Below are positions 53,928 through 63,816 of a stretch of DNA of 64,000 nt, one piece after another (the stretch's first letter is position 1; each line of letters begins with the position of its first letter). The notes below the pieces were generated by a model, which was not told where the DNA came from, searched no databases, and saw nothing but the letters and a program-made list of their open reading frames with translations. The DNA is taken from assembly GCF_001488575.1 (NCBI RefSeq), contig NZ_LN831302.1, forward strand, positions 1,922,001-1,986,000. The letters are read 5' to 3'. The DNA is from Halobacterium hubeiense (GTDB taxonomy: Archaea > Halobacteriota > Halobacteria > Halobacteriales > Halobacteriaceae). The position numbers were made by a program, and so were the translations under genes.

Positions 53928-53976
53928 CCGCGCCGGACTGAGAAACCTCTTGTGTCGGGGCGCCGAATCCGGCGGC

Positions 53977-54912
53977 ATGGACAGTCTCAACCGGATGGCG
54001 CTGGAGCTCGCCGACGAAGCCCTCGAATTCACGGAGGAGCTGGACGTCGGCGCGTTCGAGTTGGACAACGGCGCGACGGTCATCGACTTCGGCGTCGAAC
54101 ACCACGGCGGTCTCGAAGCCGGCCTGCTGCTGGCGGAACTGCAGACCGCGGGGCTGGCGACCGTGCAGACGCGCGTCGACGAGGTCGCGGGCGCGACGTT
54201 CCCGCACGTCGAACTGGCCTGCGACCGCCCCGCCGTCGCCCTGCTGGGCGCGCAGAAGGCGGGCTGGGAGCTCACGGTCGACGACTACGAGGGGCTGGGC
54301 AGCGGGCCGGCTCGCGCGCTGGTCGCCCGCGAGGGCGAGTACGAGGCCATCGACTACGTGGACGCCTTCGAGTTCGCGGTGCTCGCACTGGAGAGCGACG
54401 CGTTCCCCACCGAGGCCGCCGCCGAGCAGGTCGCGGAGCTCGCGGACGTGAACGCGGAGAGCGTCTACCTGCCCGCGTACCGCACCGCGAGCGTCGCCGG
54501 CAGCGTCACCGCCGCGGCGCGCGCCGCCGAACTCGCGCTGTTCCGGCTGTTCGAGCTCGGCTACGACCCGACGAACGTCCTCACCGCCTCGGGCAGCGCG
54601 CCGGTCGCGCCCGTCGCGGGCGACGAGGAAGCGGCCATCGGCCGGACGAACGACGCGCTCGCGTACGGCGGCCGCGTCCACCTCACGGTCACCGAGGACT
54701 TCGACGAGTTCGAGGCGGTGCCGTCCTCCGCCGCCGACCGCTACGGGAAGCCGTTCGCGGACATCTTCGCGGACGCCGACTGGGACGCCAGCGCCGTCGA
54801 CGAGGGCGTCTTCGGTCCCGCGCAGGTCACCATCGACGTCACGGGCGGCCCGACGTACGCGCTCGGCGACGTCCACGAGGACCTGCTCGCCGAGGGCTTC
54901 GGCGTCGCGTGA
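53977..54912 (+). CDS. mch: Methenyltetrahydromethanopterin cyclohydrolase
   Basis: 311 residues from the ATG at 53977 (MDSLNRMALELADEALEFTEELDVG). Recognised from AGATFPHVELACDRPAVALLGAQKAGWEL, NVLTASGSAPVAPVAGDEEAAIGRTNDALAYGG. It converts methenyl- to formyl-tetrahydromethanopterin; in haloarchaea it serves C1 metabolism with a folate/pterin cofactor. Fits the GHMP-family synthase at 13 kb. Confidence 0.92.
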   Translation: MDSLNRMALELADEALEFTEELDVGAFELDNGATVIDFGVEHHGGLEAGLLLAELQTAGLATVQTRVDEVAGATFPHVELACDRPAVALLGAQKAGWELTVDDYEGLGSGPARALVAREGEYEAIDYVDAFEFAVLALESDAFPTEAAAEQVAELADVNAESVYLPAYRTASVAGSVTAAARAAELALFRLFELGYDPTNVLTASGSAPVAPVAGDEEAAIGRTNDALAYGGRVHLTVTEDFDEFEAVPSSAADRYGKPFADIFADADWDASAVDEGVFGPAQVTIDVTGGPTYALGDVHEDLLAEGFGVA

Positions 54913-54970
54913 GCCAGCCGTAGCCGCCGGAGGGCGTCGTTTTATCTTGTGTGCGACTAACATTGCGGAC

Positions 54971-56506
54971 ATGAACGCCCTGTCGGGTCAGTCGGTGGCC
55001 GTAATCGGCGCGGGCTTCGGCGGCCTGTCGACGGCCTGTTACCTCGCGGACGCGGGCGCGGACGTCACCGTCGTGGAGAAGAACGAGCAGGTCGGCGGGC
55101 GCGCGAGCGCGCTCGAACGCGACGGCTTCACGTTCGACATGGGGCCGTCGTGGTACCTGATGCCCGACGTCTTCGAGCGGTTCTTCGCGGACTTCGACCG
55201 CGAGCCCTCGGACTACTACTCACTGGAGCGCCTCGACCCCCACTACCGCATCTTCTTCAAGGACAACGCCGGCCGCCGCCCGGGCCGGGACGCGCCCGGC
55301 CTCGACGTGAGCGCGGACGGCGACGTCGTGGACGTGACGCCGGACCGCGAGCAGGTCAAGGAGGTGTTCGACGCCTACGAGCCGGGCGCTGGCGACCGCC
55401 TCGACGACTACCTCGCGCAGGCAAAGGAGAACTACGAGGTGGGGATGGAGCACTTCGTCTACGAGGACCGCCCCCGCGTCCGGGACTGGCTGGACCCGGA
55501 TCTCGCGGAGTACGCCCGCGGGCTCACCCTGCTGGGGTCGATGCAGGACCACGTCGAGAACTACTTCGACCACCCGAAGCTCCAGCAGATAATGCAGTAC
55601 ACGCTGGTGTTCCTCGGCGGCGCGCCGAACACGACCCCGGCGCTGTACAACCTGATGAGTCACGTGGACTTCAACCTCGGCGTCTACTACCCCGAGGGCG
55701 GCATGTCCGGGGTCGCGGACGGCATCGCCGACCTCGCCGAGGAACTGGGCGTGGAGTTCCGCACGGACCACCCGGTCACGAAGATTCACGGCTATCGCGG
55801 CGGCTTCAAGGTCGAGACCGAAGGGGAGACGGACGTACTCGCGGACGTCGTCGTCTCGGACGCCGACTACGCCCACACCGAGCAGGAACTCCTGCCGGCC
55901 GAGAAGCGACAGTACGACGCCGACTACTGGGAGTCCCGGACGTACGCGCCGTCGGCGTTCCTCCTCTACCTCGGCGTGGAGGGCGACGTCGAGCCGCTCG
56001 CCCACCACACGCTCGTGCTGCCCTCCGACTGGGAGGAGCACTTCGGCCAGATTTTCGACGATCCGGCGTGGCCCGAGGACCCCGCGTACTACCTCTGCGT
56101 GCCCTCGAAGACCGACGACGAGGTCGCGCCCGACGGCCACAGTAACCTGTTCGCGCTCGTCCCGGTCGCGCCCGGCCTCGACGACACCCCCGAGGTCCGC
56201 GACGAGTACCGCGACCTCGTGCTCGACGACATCGCGGAGAACACGGGCGTGGACCTCCACGACCGCATCGTCGTCGAGGAGCGCTTCTCCGTCTCCGAGT
56301 TCGCCGAGCGGTACAACAGCTATCAGGGTACTGCGCTCGGCCTCGCGCACACGCTCCGGCAGACGTCGCTGTTCCGGCCGCCCCACCGCTCGTCGGCCCT
56401 CGACGGCCTCTACTTCACCGGCGCGTTCACGACCCCGGGCATCGGCGTGCCGATGTGTCTCATCAGCGGCGAAATCACCGCCGACTACGTCCTCGAAGAC
56501 GCGTAG
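54971..56506 (+). CDS. crtI: Phytoene desaturase family protein (carotenoid desaturase)
   Basis: 511 residues from the ATG at 54971. FAD Rossmann motif GAGFGG (13-18) with VVEKNEQVGGRAS, and the C-terminal LYFTGAFTTPGIGVPMCLISGEI. It should desaturate phytoene toward lycopene or act in bacterioruberin ring-free modification. TATA box TTTATCTT about 27 nt upstream. First gene of a crtI-lyeJ-cruF operon with abutting/overlapping genes. Confidence 0.92.
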   Translation: MNALSGQSVAVIGAGFGGLSTACYLADAGADVTVVEKNEQVGGRASALERDGFTFDMGPSWYLMPDVFERFFADFDREPSDYYSLERLDPHYRIFFKDNAGRRPGRDAPGLDVSADGDVVDVTPDREQVKEVFDAYEPGAGDRLDDYLAQAKENYEVGMEHFVYEDRPRVRDWLDPDLAEYARGLTLLGSMQDHVENYFDHPKLQQIMQYTLVFLGGAPNTTPALYNLMSHVDFNLGVYYPEGGMSGVADGIADLAEELGVEFRTDHPVTKIHGYRGGFKVETEGETDVLADVVVSDADYAHTEQELLPAEKRQYDADYWESRTYAPSAFLLYLGVEGDVEPLAHHTLVLPSDWEEHFGQIFDDPAWPEDPAYYLCVPSKTDDEVAPDGHSNLFALVPVAPGLDDTPEVRDEYRDLVLDDIAENTGVDLHDRIVVEERFSVSEFAERYNSYQGTALGLAHTLRQTSLFRPPHRSSALDGLYFTGAFTTPGIGVPMCLISGEITADYVLEDA

Positions 56507-57334
56507 ATGCTGCGCTACCTCCTCGTCCTCTCCCGGCCGCGGTTCTGGTTCTACCTCGCCGGCCCCGTCGTCGTCGGCGTCGCGTACGCCGCGGACACCG
56601 TCCCCGAGTTGTTCTCGCTGCCCGCGGTCGCGCTGTTCGCGTACTTCCTCGTCCCCGCGAACGTCTTCCTCTACGGCGTCAACGACGCCTTCGACCGCGA
56701 CGCCGACGAAGTGAACCCGAAGAAGGAGGACAAGGAGGCGCGATTTAGGGGCGGCCGCGCGGTCTCGGCGGTCGTCGTCGCCTCGGGACTGCTGCTCGTC
56801 CCCGTCGCGGCCGTCCTGCCGGCGGTCGCGTACCCGTGGCTCGTCGCGTGGGCGCTCCTCTCCGTGGAGTACAGCGCGCCGCCGCTGCGCTTCAAGACGA
56901 CGCCGCTGTTCGACTCGCTCTCGAACGGCCTCTACGTCCTCCCGGGCGCGGCCGCGTACGCCGCCGTCGCGGGCCACCAGCCGCCGCTGCTCGCCGTCGC
57001 CGGCGGCTGGCTATGGGCGATGGGGATGCACACGTTCTCCGCGATTCCGGACATCGAGCCCGACCGCGAAGCCGGCATCACCACGACCGCCACCGCGCTC
57101 GGCGAGCGCCGCACGTACGCCTACTGCGCGGCGTGCTGGCTCGCCTCGGCCGCCGTCTTCGCCGCCGTGGACTGGCGGCTCGGTGCCGTCCTGCTCGCGT
57201 ACCCCGCGCTCGTCGCCGGCATCGTCGCCGCCGACGTCGCGGTCGACCGCGCGTACTGGTGGTTCCCACTCGTGAACACCGTCGTCGGCGCCGCGCTCAC
57301 CATCGGCGCGCTCTGGAGGCTCACGAATGTCTGA
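56507..57334 (+). CDS. lyeJ: Lycopene elongase / UbiA-family prenyltransferase
   Basis: 275 residues, starting right after the crtI stop. UbiA motif GVNDAFDRDADE (58-68) and a second Asp motif IPDIEPDREAG; about eight membrane helices. In haloarchaea this enzyme adds C5 units to lycopene in the route to C50 bacterioruberin. It overlaps cruF by 8 nt. Confidence 0.9.
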   Translation: MLRYLLVLSRPRFWFYLAGPVVVGVAYAADTVPELFSLPAVALFAYFLVPANVFLYGVNDAFDRDADEVNPKKEDKEARFRGGRAVSAVVVASGLLLVPVAAVLPAVAYPWLVAWALLSVEYSAPPLRFKTTPLFDSLSNGLYVLPGAAAYAAVAGHQPPLLAVAGGWLWAMGMHTFSAIPDIEPDREAGITTTATALGERRTYAYCAACWLASAAVFAAVDWRLGAVLLAYPALVAGIVAADVAVDRAYWWFPLVNTVVGAALTIGALWRLTNV

Positions 57335-58166
57335 AGCCACCACGCGCGCCCGGGTCGAGCGCCGCCTCGACGACCTCGTCGCGGGCCACCGCTTCGAAAT
57401 CGCGGTCGTCTTCCCGGTGGTCGGCGCCGTCCTCCTGCTCGCCTCCGCGTGGGGGTGGCTCCCCGAGCCGCTGGCGTTCAACCCCTATCTCGTGCTCGCC
57501 GGCGTCGCCGTGATGCGCCTCCCCCTGATTGCGGGGCTGCTCCCGGTGACGGACCGCAAGGCCGCGGTCGCGGTGCTCGCGCTCGTCGCGTACGCGTTCG
57601 GCATCGAGTTCGTCGGCGTCGCCACCGGGTGGCCGTACGGCCACTTCGAGTACCTCGTCGAGCTCGGGCCGATGCTCGCCGGCAGCGTTCCGCTGGGCCT
57701 CCCGGTGTTCTTCCTGCCGCTGGTCGTCAACAGCTACCTCCTCGTCCTGTTGCTGTTCGGCCGCCACACCCGCCGCGCGGTCGTCCGCCTGCCCGCGGTC
57801 GCGGCGGTCGTCGTCTGGATGGACGTCGTCCTCGACCCCGGCGCGGTCGCGCTCGGCTTCTGGGCGTACGACGCCGCCGGCGCGTACTACGGGGTCCCGC
57901 TGTCGAACTACCTCGGCTGGGTGCTGTCGGCGACCGTCTCCGTCGCCGTCCTCGACTGGGGATTCGACCGCGCCGCGCTCCGCGACCGCCTCGCGCAGTG
58001 CCCCTTTTTCCTCGACGACCTCGTGAGCTTCGTACTGTTGTGGGGCGCGGTGAACCTCGTGTTCGGCCAGCTCGTCCCCGCGCTGGCGGCGGGGCTGCTC
58101 GGCGTCGCACTCGTCGAGACAGACCGCTTCGACTTCAGCGTCCTCCGCCGGAACCCCGCGCGGTAG
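57327..58166 (+). CDS. cruF: Bisanhydrobacterioruberin hydratase (CruF-like)
   Basis: 279 residues, polytopic with about seven helices. The family signature FGIEFVGVATGWPYGHFEYLVELGPMLAGSVPLGLPVFFLPLVVNSYLL and VVVWMDVVLDPGAVALGFWAYD is visible. It hydrates the end groups to complete bacterioruberin. It ends against the convergent crtB gene with no gap. Confidence 0.9.
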   Translation: MSEATTRARVERRLDDLVAGHRFEIAVVFPVVGAVLLLASAWGWLPEPLAFNPYLVLAGVAVMRLPLIAGLLPVTDRKAAVAVLALVAYAFGIEFVGVATGWPYGHFEYLVELGPMLAGSVPLGLPVFFLPLVVNSYLLVLLLFGRHTRRAVVRLPAVAAVVVWMDVVLDPGAVALGFWAYDAAGAYYGVPLSNYLGWVLSATVSVAVLDWGFDRAALRDRLAQCPFFLDDLVSFVLLWGAVNLVFGQLVPALAAGLLGVALVETDRFDFSVLRRNPAR

Positions 58167-59135
58167 CTACGGCGCGGGGTGGGGGTCGCCGTGGCCGCGC
58201 CGGCGGTCGCCGGAGGACGCGATGCAACTCACGCGGTAGAACACGTACTCGGGGTCCCCGTAGAACGCCCACAGCGCCCGCGTCTTCGCGAGCAACCAGA
58301 GCTTCCGCGTCGTCGAGAGGCTCGGCGTCTCCGAGAGCACGTCGTAGTTCCGGCTCCGAATCAGGCGGTGGTGGTCGGCGTACAGCACCGCCGACAGCAG
58401 CACCGCGAACTGGCAGTCCTCGGGGAGGTACTTGATGCCCGCGACGCCCTCCCGGTACTTCGTCTCCGTGCGCGCCAGCTCCGCGCGCATCGCGTCCCGG
58501 AAGCCCGACGTGACCTCGCCGCGGCGCAACTGCTCGACGGTGACGCCGTGCTCGCGGCGCGTCTCCCCGGGGAGGTAGACGCGGTCGTAGTCCTCGACGT
58601 CCTCCTTGACGTCCCGCAGAAAGTTGCTCAACTGGAACGCCTCCGCGAGCGCCGCCGCGTGCGGCGCCGCCGCGTCGGGGTCCTCGACCTCCATGATGGC
58701 GACCATCATGTTCCCGACGGCGACCGCCGACCCGCGCATGTACGCCGCGAGGTCCTCGTGGGTGTCGTAGCGCGTCTCTTCGAGGTCCGTCAACATCGCG
58801 TCCACGAACGTGTCCACGTCCTCGTCGGGGACGTCGTAGCGCTCCGCGAGTTCGGCGAACGCCGCCACCACTTCCGCGGTCTCCGCGTCGAGGCGCCCCG
58901 GCTCGACGGCCTCGCCGAGCGCCGCCGCGCGAATCGCCTCCAGTTCCGCGCGCTGGGCGTCCGGGTCGCGGTCCTCGGTGGTGTCGACGACGTCGTCGGC
59001 GACGCGGAAGAACGCGTACAGGACGTACGTCGCGTGGCGCACGCGCTCGGGGAGGAGCCGCGTCGCTAGGTGGAACGTCTTGCCCGTCCGCTGCTGTATC
59101 GCCTTGCTCGTCGATATCTGGGTGCTGTCGACCAT
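58167..59135 (-). CDS. crtB: Phytoene synthase
   Basis: 322 residues from the ATG at 59135 (MVDSTQISTSKAIQQRTGKTFHLATRLLPE). First Asp-rich motif DDVVD (47-51), second LSNFLRDVKEDVEDYDRVYLP. It joins two geranylgeranyl diphosphates to phytoene, the entry to the carotenoid pathway encoded next to it on the other strand. Confidence 0.93.
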   Translation of the reverse strand: MVDSTQISTSKAIQQRTGKTFHLATRLLPERVRHATYVLYAFFRVADDVVDTTEDRDPDAQRAELEAIRAAALGEAVEPGRLDAETAEVVAAFAELAERYDVPDEDVDTFVDAMLTDLEETRYDTHEDLAAYMRGSAVAVGNMMVAIMEVEDPDAAAPHAAALAEAFQLSNFLRDVKEDVEDYDRVYLPGETRREHGVTVEQLRRGEVTSGFRDAMRAELARTETKYREGVAGIKYLPEDCQFAVLLSAVLYADHHRLIRSRNYDVLSETPSLSTTRKLWLLAKTRALWAFYGDPEYVFYRVSCIASSGDRRRGHGDPHPAP

Positions 59136-59296
59136 TTGTTGGGGGCCAGATGCGGCACTCCGGCGCGTGCAGCTCCCGGCTGTGCTACTCACGTGTTGGG
59201 TGTGAACAATCAAAAAACACGGTGTCGGCAGCGACCCCCGCCGGCTCTCGGCGCGACGTCGCCGAACTCAAGGCCGTCGGCGCCCCAGCTACCGGT

Positions 59297-59779
59297 ATGC
59301 AGCGCAAACCCGTCCCGCCCGCGCCCGACTCCATCGAGCGCGTCCGCGAGGTCCGCGACGCGGCGCCGCTGGTCCCCGAGTCCGAGGACGACTGCTGTCG
59401 GCGGCTCGTCGAGCGCGCGGGCGTCCACGACCGCGGGCAGGCCTCGGCGTGGCTCGTCTTCCTGACCGCGCTCGGCGCCGTCGAGGAGACGGACCTCGGG
59501 TACGCGCGGTCGCGCGAGGACCTCGACTGCGACGCGCTCGCCGCGAACTTCCGCGAGAACGTCTTCCTCGCGCCCGAGGTGCTGGACGCGCTCGGCGACG
59601 ACCCCCGGCGGGCGAGCGACATCTTCGAAACCGTGCGCGAGCGCGTGCCGCGCTGGGAGCGCACGAAGCGACAGGACTGGGAGGGGTTCTGGACCGAGCG
59701 CGTCGAACGCCGCCTCGACTGGGCGGTGCTGCTCGGGCTCGCCGAGCGCGCCGACGGCGGCTACCGCCGGCCCGACTAG
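59297..59779 (+). CDS. Haloarchaeal conserved protein of unknown function
   Basis: 160 residues from the ATG at 59297 (MQRKPVPPAPDSIERVREVRDAA). Helical with a possible winged-helix layout (CCRRLVERAGVHDRGQASAWLVFLTALGAVEET), rich in Arg/Glu. It overlaps the end of the convergent membrane protein gene by 4 nt. No function known to me. Confidence 0.65.
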   Translation: MQRKPVPPAPDSIERVREVRDAAPLVPESEDDCCRRLVERAGVHDRGQASAWLVFLTALGAVEETDLGYARSREDLDCDALAANFRENVFLAPEVLDALGDDPRRASDIFETVRERVPRWERTKRQDWEGFWTERVERRLDWAVLLGLAERADGGYRRPD

Positions 59780-60144
59780 CCGAGGTGCTCGCGGTTTCGC
59801 GCGTAGAACGTCGCCTGTCCCGCGAACACGCCGACCGCGGCCGCGACCGCCGACGCCACCGGCCCCGTGATGCCCGCCGAGAGAACGGCGTAGCCGCCGC
59901 CGAGCCCGACCGCGGCCGTCGCTCCCGCGGCGAGCGCGCCGTCGACGACCTGCTCGGTGCTCGACTTCGCGGCGTCGTAGGCGTCCCTGTCGAGGCGCGT
60001 GCTCGTGCGGACGAGCGACGGCGTTCCCGCCGCCAGCCCGACCGCGAGCGCGTACGGCATCGCGACGTACAGCGACAGCCCGCCGGACACGACGGCGGCA
60101 GCGACGATACCCACGGCGAACTCCAGCGTGCGTCGTCCGACCAT
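59776..60144 (-). CDS. Small integral membrane protein
   Basis: 122 residues with about four membrane helices in two pairs separated by a polar segment (TSTRLDRDAYDAAKSSTEQVVDG). Glycine/alanine-rich helices. It lies downstream of the GTPase gene on the same strand. Function unknown. Confidence 0.7.
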   Translation of the reverse strand: MVGRRTLEFAVGIVAAAVVSGGLSLYVAMPYALAVGLAAGTPSLVRTSTRLDRDAYDAAKSSTEQVVDGALAAGATAAVGLGGGYAVLSAGITGPVASAVAAAVGVFAGQATFYARNREHLG

Positions 60145-60180
60145 GCCGGGGTGTCTCCCCGCACCCCCGAGAAAGTTCCG

Positions 60181-61800
60181 TCAGTCGGAGACGCTGGTGA
60201 CCGTGCCGACGCCCTTGCTCGCGCCCTCGCGGAAGACGAAGCGCTGGCCCTCCTCGACGAGGTACGGCCGGAACTTGAACCGGACGCTGGTCTCGCCGGT
60301 GTCCCCGGGCAGCAGCTGGCCGTCCGCGGGCTCGAAGCGCGCGGCCTCCCCGATGGTTTCGAGGTGGACGACCGGCTCGTAGCCCGCGTCGATGCGCGTG
60401 GGGTGATTCAGCACCATCACCTCGGCCTCGAACTCCTTGACCGGGCTGGGCTTGGCGTCCGCCGGGAGCAGGACCATCCCGCGCTCGACGTCGGCCTCGC
60501 GGACGCCCTTCAGGGCGATGCCGACGATGCGGCCGGCCTCCGCCTGGTCGACGCGGTGGTAGTGCATCTCGATGGAGCGCACCTCCACCTCGCGGAAGTC
60601 CCCGTTCGGGAACGGACCCAGCAGGAGTTCGTCGCCGGCCTCCACCGTGCCGGACTTCACGGTCCCGGAGGCGACCGCGCCGACGCCCGTCACCTCGTAC
60701 GAGCGGTCGATGTACATCCGGAACGGCCCGCTGGCGGCGGTGGTCTTCGGGAGCCGCCGGAAGCACTCGTCGAGGACGTCCATCCCCGCCATCGTCACCG
60801 CGCTCGTGCGCACGATGGGGACGACGTTGTCCCCGATTTCGTCGATGGCGGCGTCGACGCCGTGGCGCTCCACCGGGAGCGGCGTGCGGCCCGCGTTCCG
60901 GAGCAGGCGTTCGACCTCGCGCTCGACCTCGGCGACGCGCTCGTCGCTCACGAGGTCGGTCTTCGTGATTGCGACGATGGTCGGCAGGTCCGTCGCCAGC
61001 AGCACGCCGATGTGCTCGCGGGTCGTGTCCGTGGGGCCGTCGTCGGCGGCGACGGTCAACAGCCCGTAGTCGAGCTTCTGCCCGACCAATCCCCGGATAG
61101 TCGTCGAGAGCCACGGCTCGTGGCCGACGGTGTCCACGAACGACACCACGCGGTCGGCGTTCTCCACGACGGCTGCGCGCTCGTCCTTCCGGTGGGGGTT
61201 GCGCACGCGCATCGGCCCGTCCTCGTCGAAGCCGTAGACGCCGTAGGAGAGGTCCGCGGACAGCCCGCGCTCGACCTCGTGTGGCTGGACGTCGAGGAAG
61301 CCGCGCGTGTTCCCGTCGCCGTCGTCGGCGTCGCCGGTGACGAGGCTCCCCACGAGCGTGGACTTCCCGTGGTCGACGTGGCCCGCCGTCCCGACGATGA
61401 TGTGGTCGTCGTCGGGCGCAAGTGAGGCGCCGTCCCGAATCACTGCGACCCCGACGATTCCCTCCTCGGCGTCGCCGTCGCTGACGCTGTCGACGCTCCA
61501 CGTCTGGACGTCCGTGATGTGCGCGCCGGCCTCCTCGGCGAGCAGGCTCAGCACGTCCATCGTCTCGGAGAACGTCTCCGGGGGGACCCCCGCGAGGCCG
61601 CCGTCGTCGGTGACGCCGAGGACGTACTCGGCCTCGCCGTCGCCGGAGAGCACGCGGTGCCGCAGCTGCGCGGCGAGACTCTCCATCCGGCCGTCGGCGA
61701 GGTGCACGTCGCGGCTGAACCGTTCCTTGAACTCGACGCTGCCGCCCTCCTGTTCGCCGCTCTCGAGCGCGCGAACGAGTCGGGCACGGTCACGGCCCAT
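60181..61800 (-). CDS. GTPBP1-family translational GTPase-like protein
   Basis: 539 residues. An N-terminal GTPBP1-type domain (about 1-130) precedes an EF-Tu-like G domain with GHVDHGKST (140-148), DTVGHEPW and TKTD, then beta-barrel domains II and III (ASGTVKSGTVEAGDELLLGPF and VRFKFRPYLVEEGQRFVFREG). GTPBP1/2 proteins are linked to ribosome rescue or mRNA turnover in eukaryotes; the archaeal role is not settled. Confidence 0.88.
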   Translation of the reverse strand: MGRDRARLVRALESGEQEGGSVEFKERFSRDVHLADGRMESLAAQLRHRVLSGDGEAEYVLGVTDDGGLAGVPPETFSETMDVLSLLAEEAGAHITDVQTWSVDSVSDGDAEEGIVGVAVIRDGASLAPDDDHIIVGTAGHVDHGKSTLVGSLVTGDADDGDGNTRGFLDVQPHEVERGLSADLSYGVYGFDEDGPMRVRNPHRKDERAAVVENADRVVSFVDTVGHEPWLSTTIRGLVGQKLDYGLLTVAADDGPTDTTREHIGVLLATDLPTIVAITKTDLVSDERVAEVEREVERLLRNAGRTPLPVERHGVDAAIDEIGDNVVPIVRTSAVTMAGMDVLDECFRRLPKTTAASGPFRMYIDRSYEVTGVGAVASGTVKSGTVEAGDELLLGPFPNGDFREVEVRSIEMHYHRVDQAEAGRIVGIALKGVREADVERGMVLLPADAKPSPVKEFEAEVMVLNHPTRIDAGYEPVVHLETIGEAARFEPADGQLLPGDTGETSVRFKFRPYLVEEGQRFVFREGASKGVGTVTSVSD

Positions 61801-61872
61801 GCTACCGAGCTACGGGGGAAGCGGGTAAAAGCCTTCCCCGGGTAGCGGTCCGGAGACGTACGAAGACGCCGA

Positions 61873-62382
61873 TTAGTCGTCCTTCAGCCGCTCGTAGGCC
61901 TCGTTGACGCGCGCGAACTCCTCGGCGTCGCCGCCCCGGTCGGGGTGCAGTTCCCGCGCCTTCTCGCGGTACGCCGCCTGCACCGCCTCGCTGCTCGCGC
62001 CGGGTTCGACGCCGAGCACGCGGTAGTCCTCGCGGCGCGGCCCGCTGGCGGCGACGCCGCCGGCGGTCTGTCGGTCTCGGCTGGTGCGTCCCGCACGCCC
62101 GCGGTTCCGCTCGCGGCTCCGCCCGCTCGCCCGCCCCCGCCGCTGGCGGGACTGCCGGCGCTGTTCGCGCTCGTACTGCTCGCGGGAGACGCGGCGCTTG
62201 CGGTACGCCAGCTCGGCGAGCCGGCCCGACGCGTGCAGGTAGAAGACGGCGCCGGCGAGCCCGAACGGCACCGCGACGCCGAGCGCGACCGGACTGTAGA
62301 CGACGCCCAGCACGCCGAACACGACGCCGAGGACGCCGAACGTGCCCGCCATCCCCCAGACGATGCTCGCGTCGGTCCTCAC
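61873..62382 (-). CDS. Membrane-anchored J-domain protein
   Basis: 169 residues. Two N-terminal membrane helices (about 8-28 and 33-50), a very basic Arg-rich linker (60-110) and a C-terminal J domain with HPD at 146-148 ([35 protein letters not shown]). It should recruit and stimulate DnaK at the membrane. The basic linker is unusual against the acidic proteome. Confidence 0.85.
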   Translation of the reverse strand: MRTDASIVWGMAGTFGVLGVVFGVLGVVYSPVALGVAVPFGLAGAVFYLHASGRLAELAYRKRRVSREQYEREQRRQSRQRRGRASGRSRERNRGRAGRTSRDRQTAGGVAASGPRREDYRVLGVEPGASSEAVQAAYREKARELHPDRGGDAEEFARVNEAYERLKDD

Positions 62383-62458
62383 GGTCTACGCGGGAGTTCG
62401 TCGCGCGAACGTAAATCCTTGGCTCACACTCTTGGGGGTCGGCGCCGAACGTGGAGAC

Positions 62459-62620
62459 ATGAGCGTCACCGGCCTCTGCCAGCGCTGCGAGAGCGAAGCG
62501 AAGTTCAGTTGCGACCGCTGTGGCGCACTCGTCTGTCAGGCCCACTACGACCCCGCGACGGGCTACTGCACGGAGTGCGCCGCCGAAGTCCGGGGCGGTT
62601 CCGGGCCGGGGCCGCGCTGA
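62459..62620 (+). CDS. 53-residue zinc-binding protein (B-box/HIT-like)
   Basis: ATG at 62459. CQRCESEAKFSCDRCGALVCQAHYDPATGYCTECAAEV has four Cys pairs plus His in a cross-brace spacing that resembles small zinc fingers of the HIT or B-box kind. Probably a protein-interaction module. Unknown function. Its end lies 1 nt before the end of the convergent pyrF gene. Confidence 0.7.
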   Translation: MSVTGLCQRCESEAKFSCDRCGALVCQAHYDPATGYCTECAAEVRGGSGPGPR

Positions 62621-62621
62621 C

Positions 62622-63425
62622 CTACCGGTGTTCGTTGAGGCGGTTCTTCAGCCGTCGCGCCGCCTCGCCCGCGGCGCGCGCCCACTCCGGGGAGTCCTCG
62701 CCCGCGAAGATGATGCCCCGCGTGGAGTTCACGAGCCCGACGCCCTCGTCGTTGAGGCCGTACTGGACGGCGGCTTCGGCGTCGCCGCCCTGCGCGCCCA
62801 CGCCCGGCACGAGGAACGGGAGTTCGGGCACGCGGTCGCGGAGCTCCTCCAGCTCTTCGGGCGCGGTCGCGCCGACGACGAGCCCGATGTTGCCGTACTC
62901 GTCGTTCCAGCCGGCGGCGCGCTCGGCGACGTGCTCGTAGAGCCGGCGGTCGTACGCCGCCAGTTCGAGGTGCTGGAAGTCCATCCCGCCGGGGTTCGAC
63001 GTCCGGCAGAGCACGAACACGCCCGCCTCCTCCTGGGAGAGGAACGGCTGGAGGGCGTCCTCGCCGAGATAGGGGTTGACCGTGATGGCGTCGGCGTACT
63101 CCAGCACGTCGGCGTACTGGCGGGCCGTGTTCCCGATGTCCGCGCGCTTGGCGTCCAGCAGGACGGGGACGTCCTTCCCGTGGGCGTACGCCACCGTCTC
63201 GCGGAGCGCGCGCCAGCCCTCGGCGTCCTCGTAGAACGCCGCGTTTGGCTTGAAGACGGCGGCGTGCTCGTGGGTGGCGTCGATGACGCGGCGGTTGAAC
63301 GCCCACCGCGGCAGGTCGTGGTCTCGTACCTCCTCGGGGAGCCGGTCGAGGTCCGGGTCGAGGCCGACGCTGACGACGGTGTCGGCGTCCTCGATGCGCG
63401 CCGCGAGGTCGTCGAAGAAGCTCAT
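62622..63425 (-). CDS. pyrF: Orotidine 5'-phosphate decarboxylase
   Basis: 267 residues from the ATG at 63425 (MSFFDDLAARIEDADTVVSVGLDPD). Catalytic DAKRADIGNT at 91-100; the length and KPNAAFYEDAEGWRAL place it in the longer group of OMP decarboxylases (class III). It makes UMP in the last step of pyrimidine synthesis. Confidence 0.94.
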   Translation of the reverse strand: MSFFDDLAARIEDADTVVSVGLDPDLDRLPEEVRDHDLPRWAFNRRVIDATHEHAAVFKPNAAFYEDAEGWRALRETVAYAHGKDVPVLLDAKRADIGNTARQYADVLEYADAITVNPYLGEDALQPFLSQEEAGVFVLCRTSNPGGMDFQHLELAAYDRRLYEHVAERAAGWNDEYGNIGLVVGATAPEELEELRDRVPELPFLVPGVGAQGGDAEAAVQYGLNDEGVGLVNSTRGIIFAGEDSPEWARAAGEAARRLKNRLNEHR

Positions 63426-63477
63426 ACCTCCGCGTCCCGGCAAACGGAGAAAAGCGATTCGCTTCCGGCGCGAGCGC

Positions 63478-63816
63478 TCAGACGGCGCCCATGTCGAACA
63501 GGCGGGCGGCGTGGTCCCGTTTCGCGAGCAGGACTTCCTCCAGCGACGGCGGGTTCTCGACGTCGACGTCCGCGAGGACGTCCTCGGGGACGGCGAGCGT
63601 GCGCTCGGGCACGTCGTCCTCGCCGTGGACCGAGAGGTGCGCGGGGCCGACTTTCATCACGAGCGGGAGGTCCGTTCGCGAGATGCCCTCGTCGTCGGCG
63701 TAGAGCTGCTCGTTGACCCGTTCGTGGTGACGGCTGTTGATGGCGGCGCGGTCGCCGCGCGTCGGTTCGACGTACAACCGTCCGAGGTAGTAGCCGCTGG
63801 AGAACGCCTCGAACAT
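63478..63816 (-). CDS. DUF5802-like haloarchaeal protein
   Basis: 112 residues from the ATG at 63816 (MFEAFSSGYYLGRLYVEPTRGDRAAINSRHHERVNEQLYA). Upstream in-frame codons are not convincing. Related proteins are widespread in haloarchaea and annotated DUF5802; I recall the FSSGYYLGRLYVEP start. Function unknown. Confidence 0.75.
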   Translation of the reverse strand: MFEAFSSGYYLGRLYVEPTRGDRAAINSRHHERVNEQLYADDEGISRTDLPLVMKVGPAHLSVHGEDDVPERTLAVPEDVLADVDVENPPSLEEVLLAKRDHAARLFDMGAV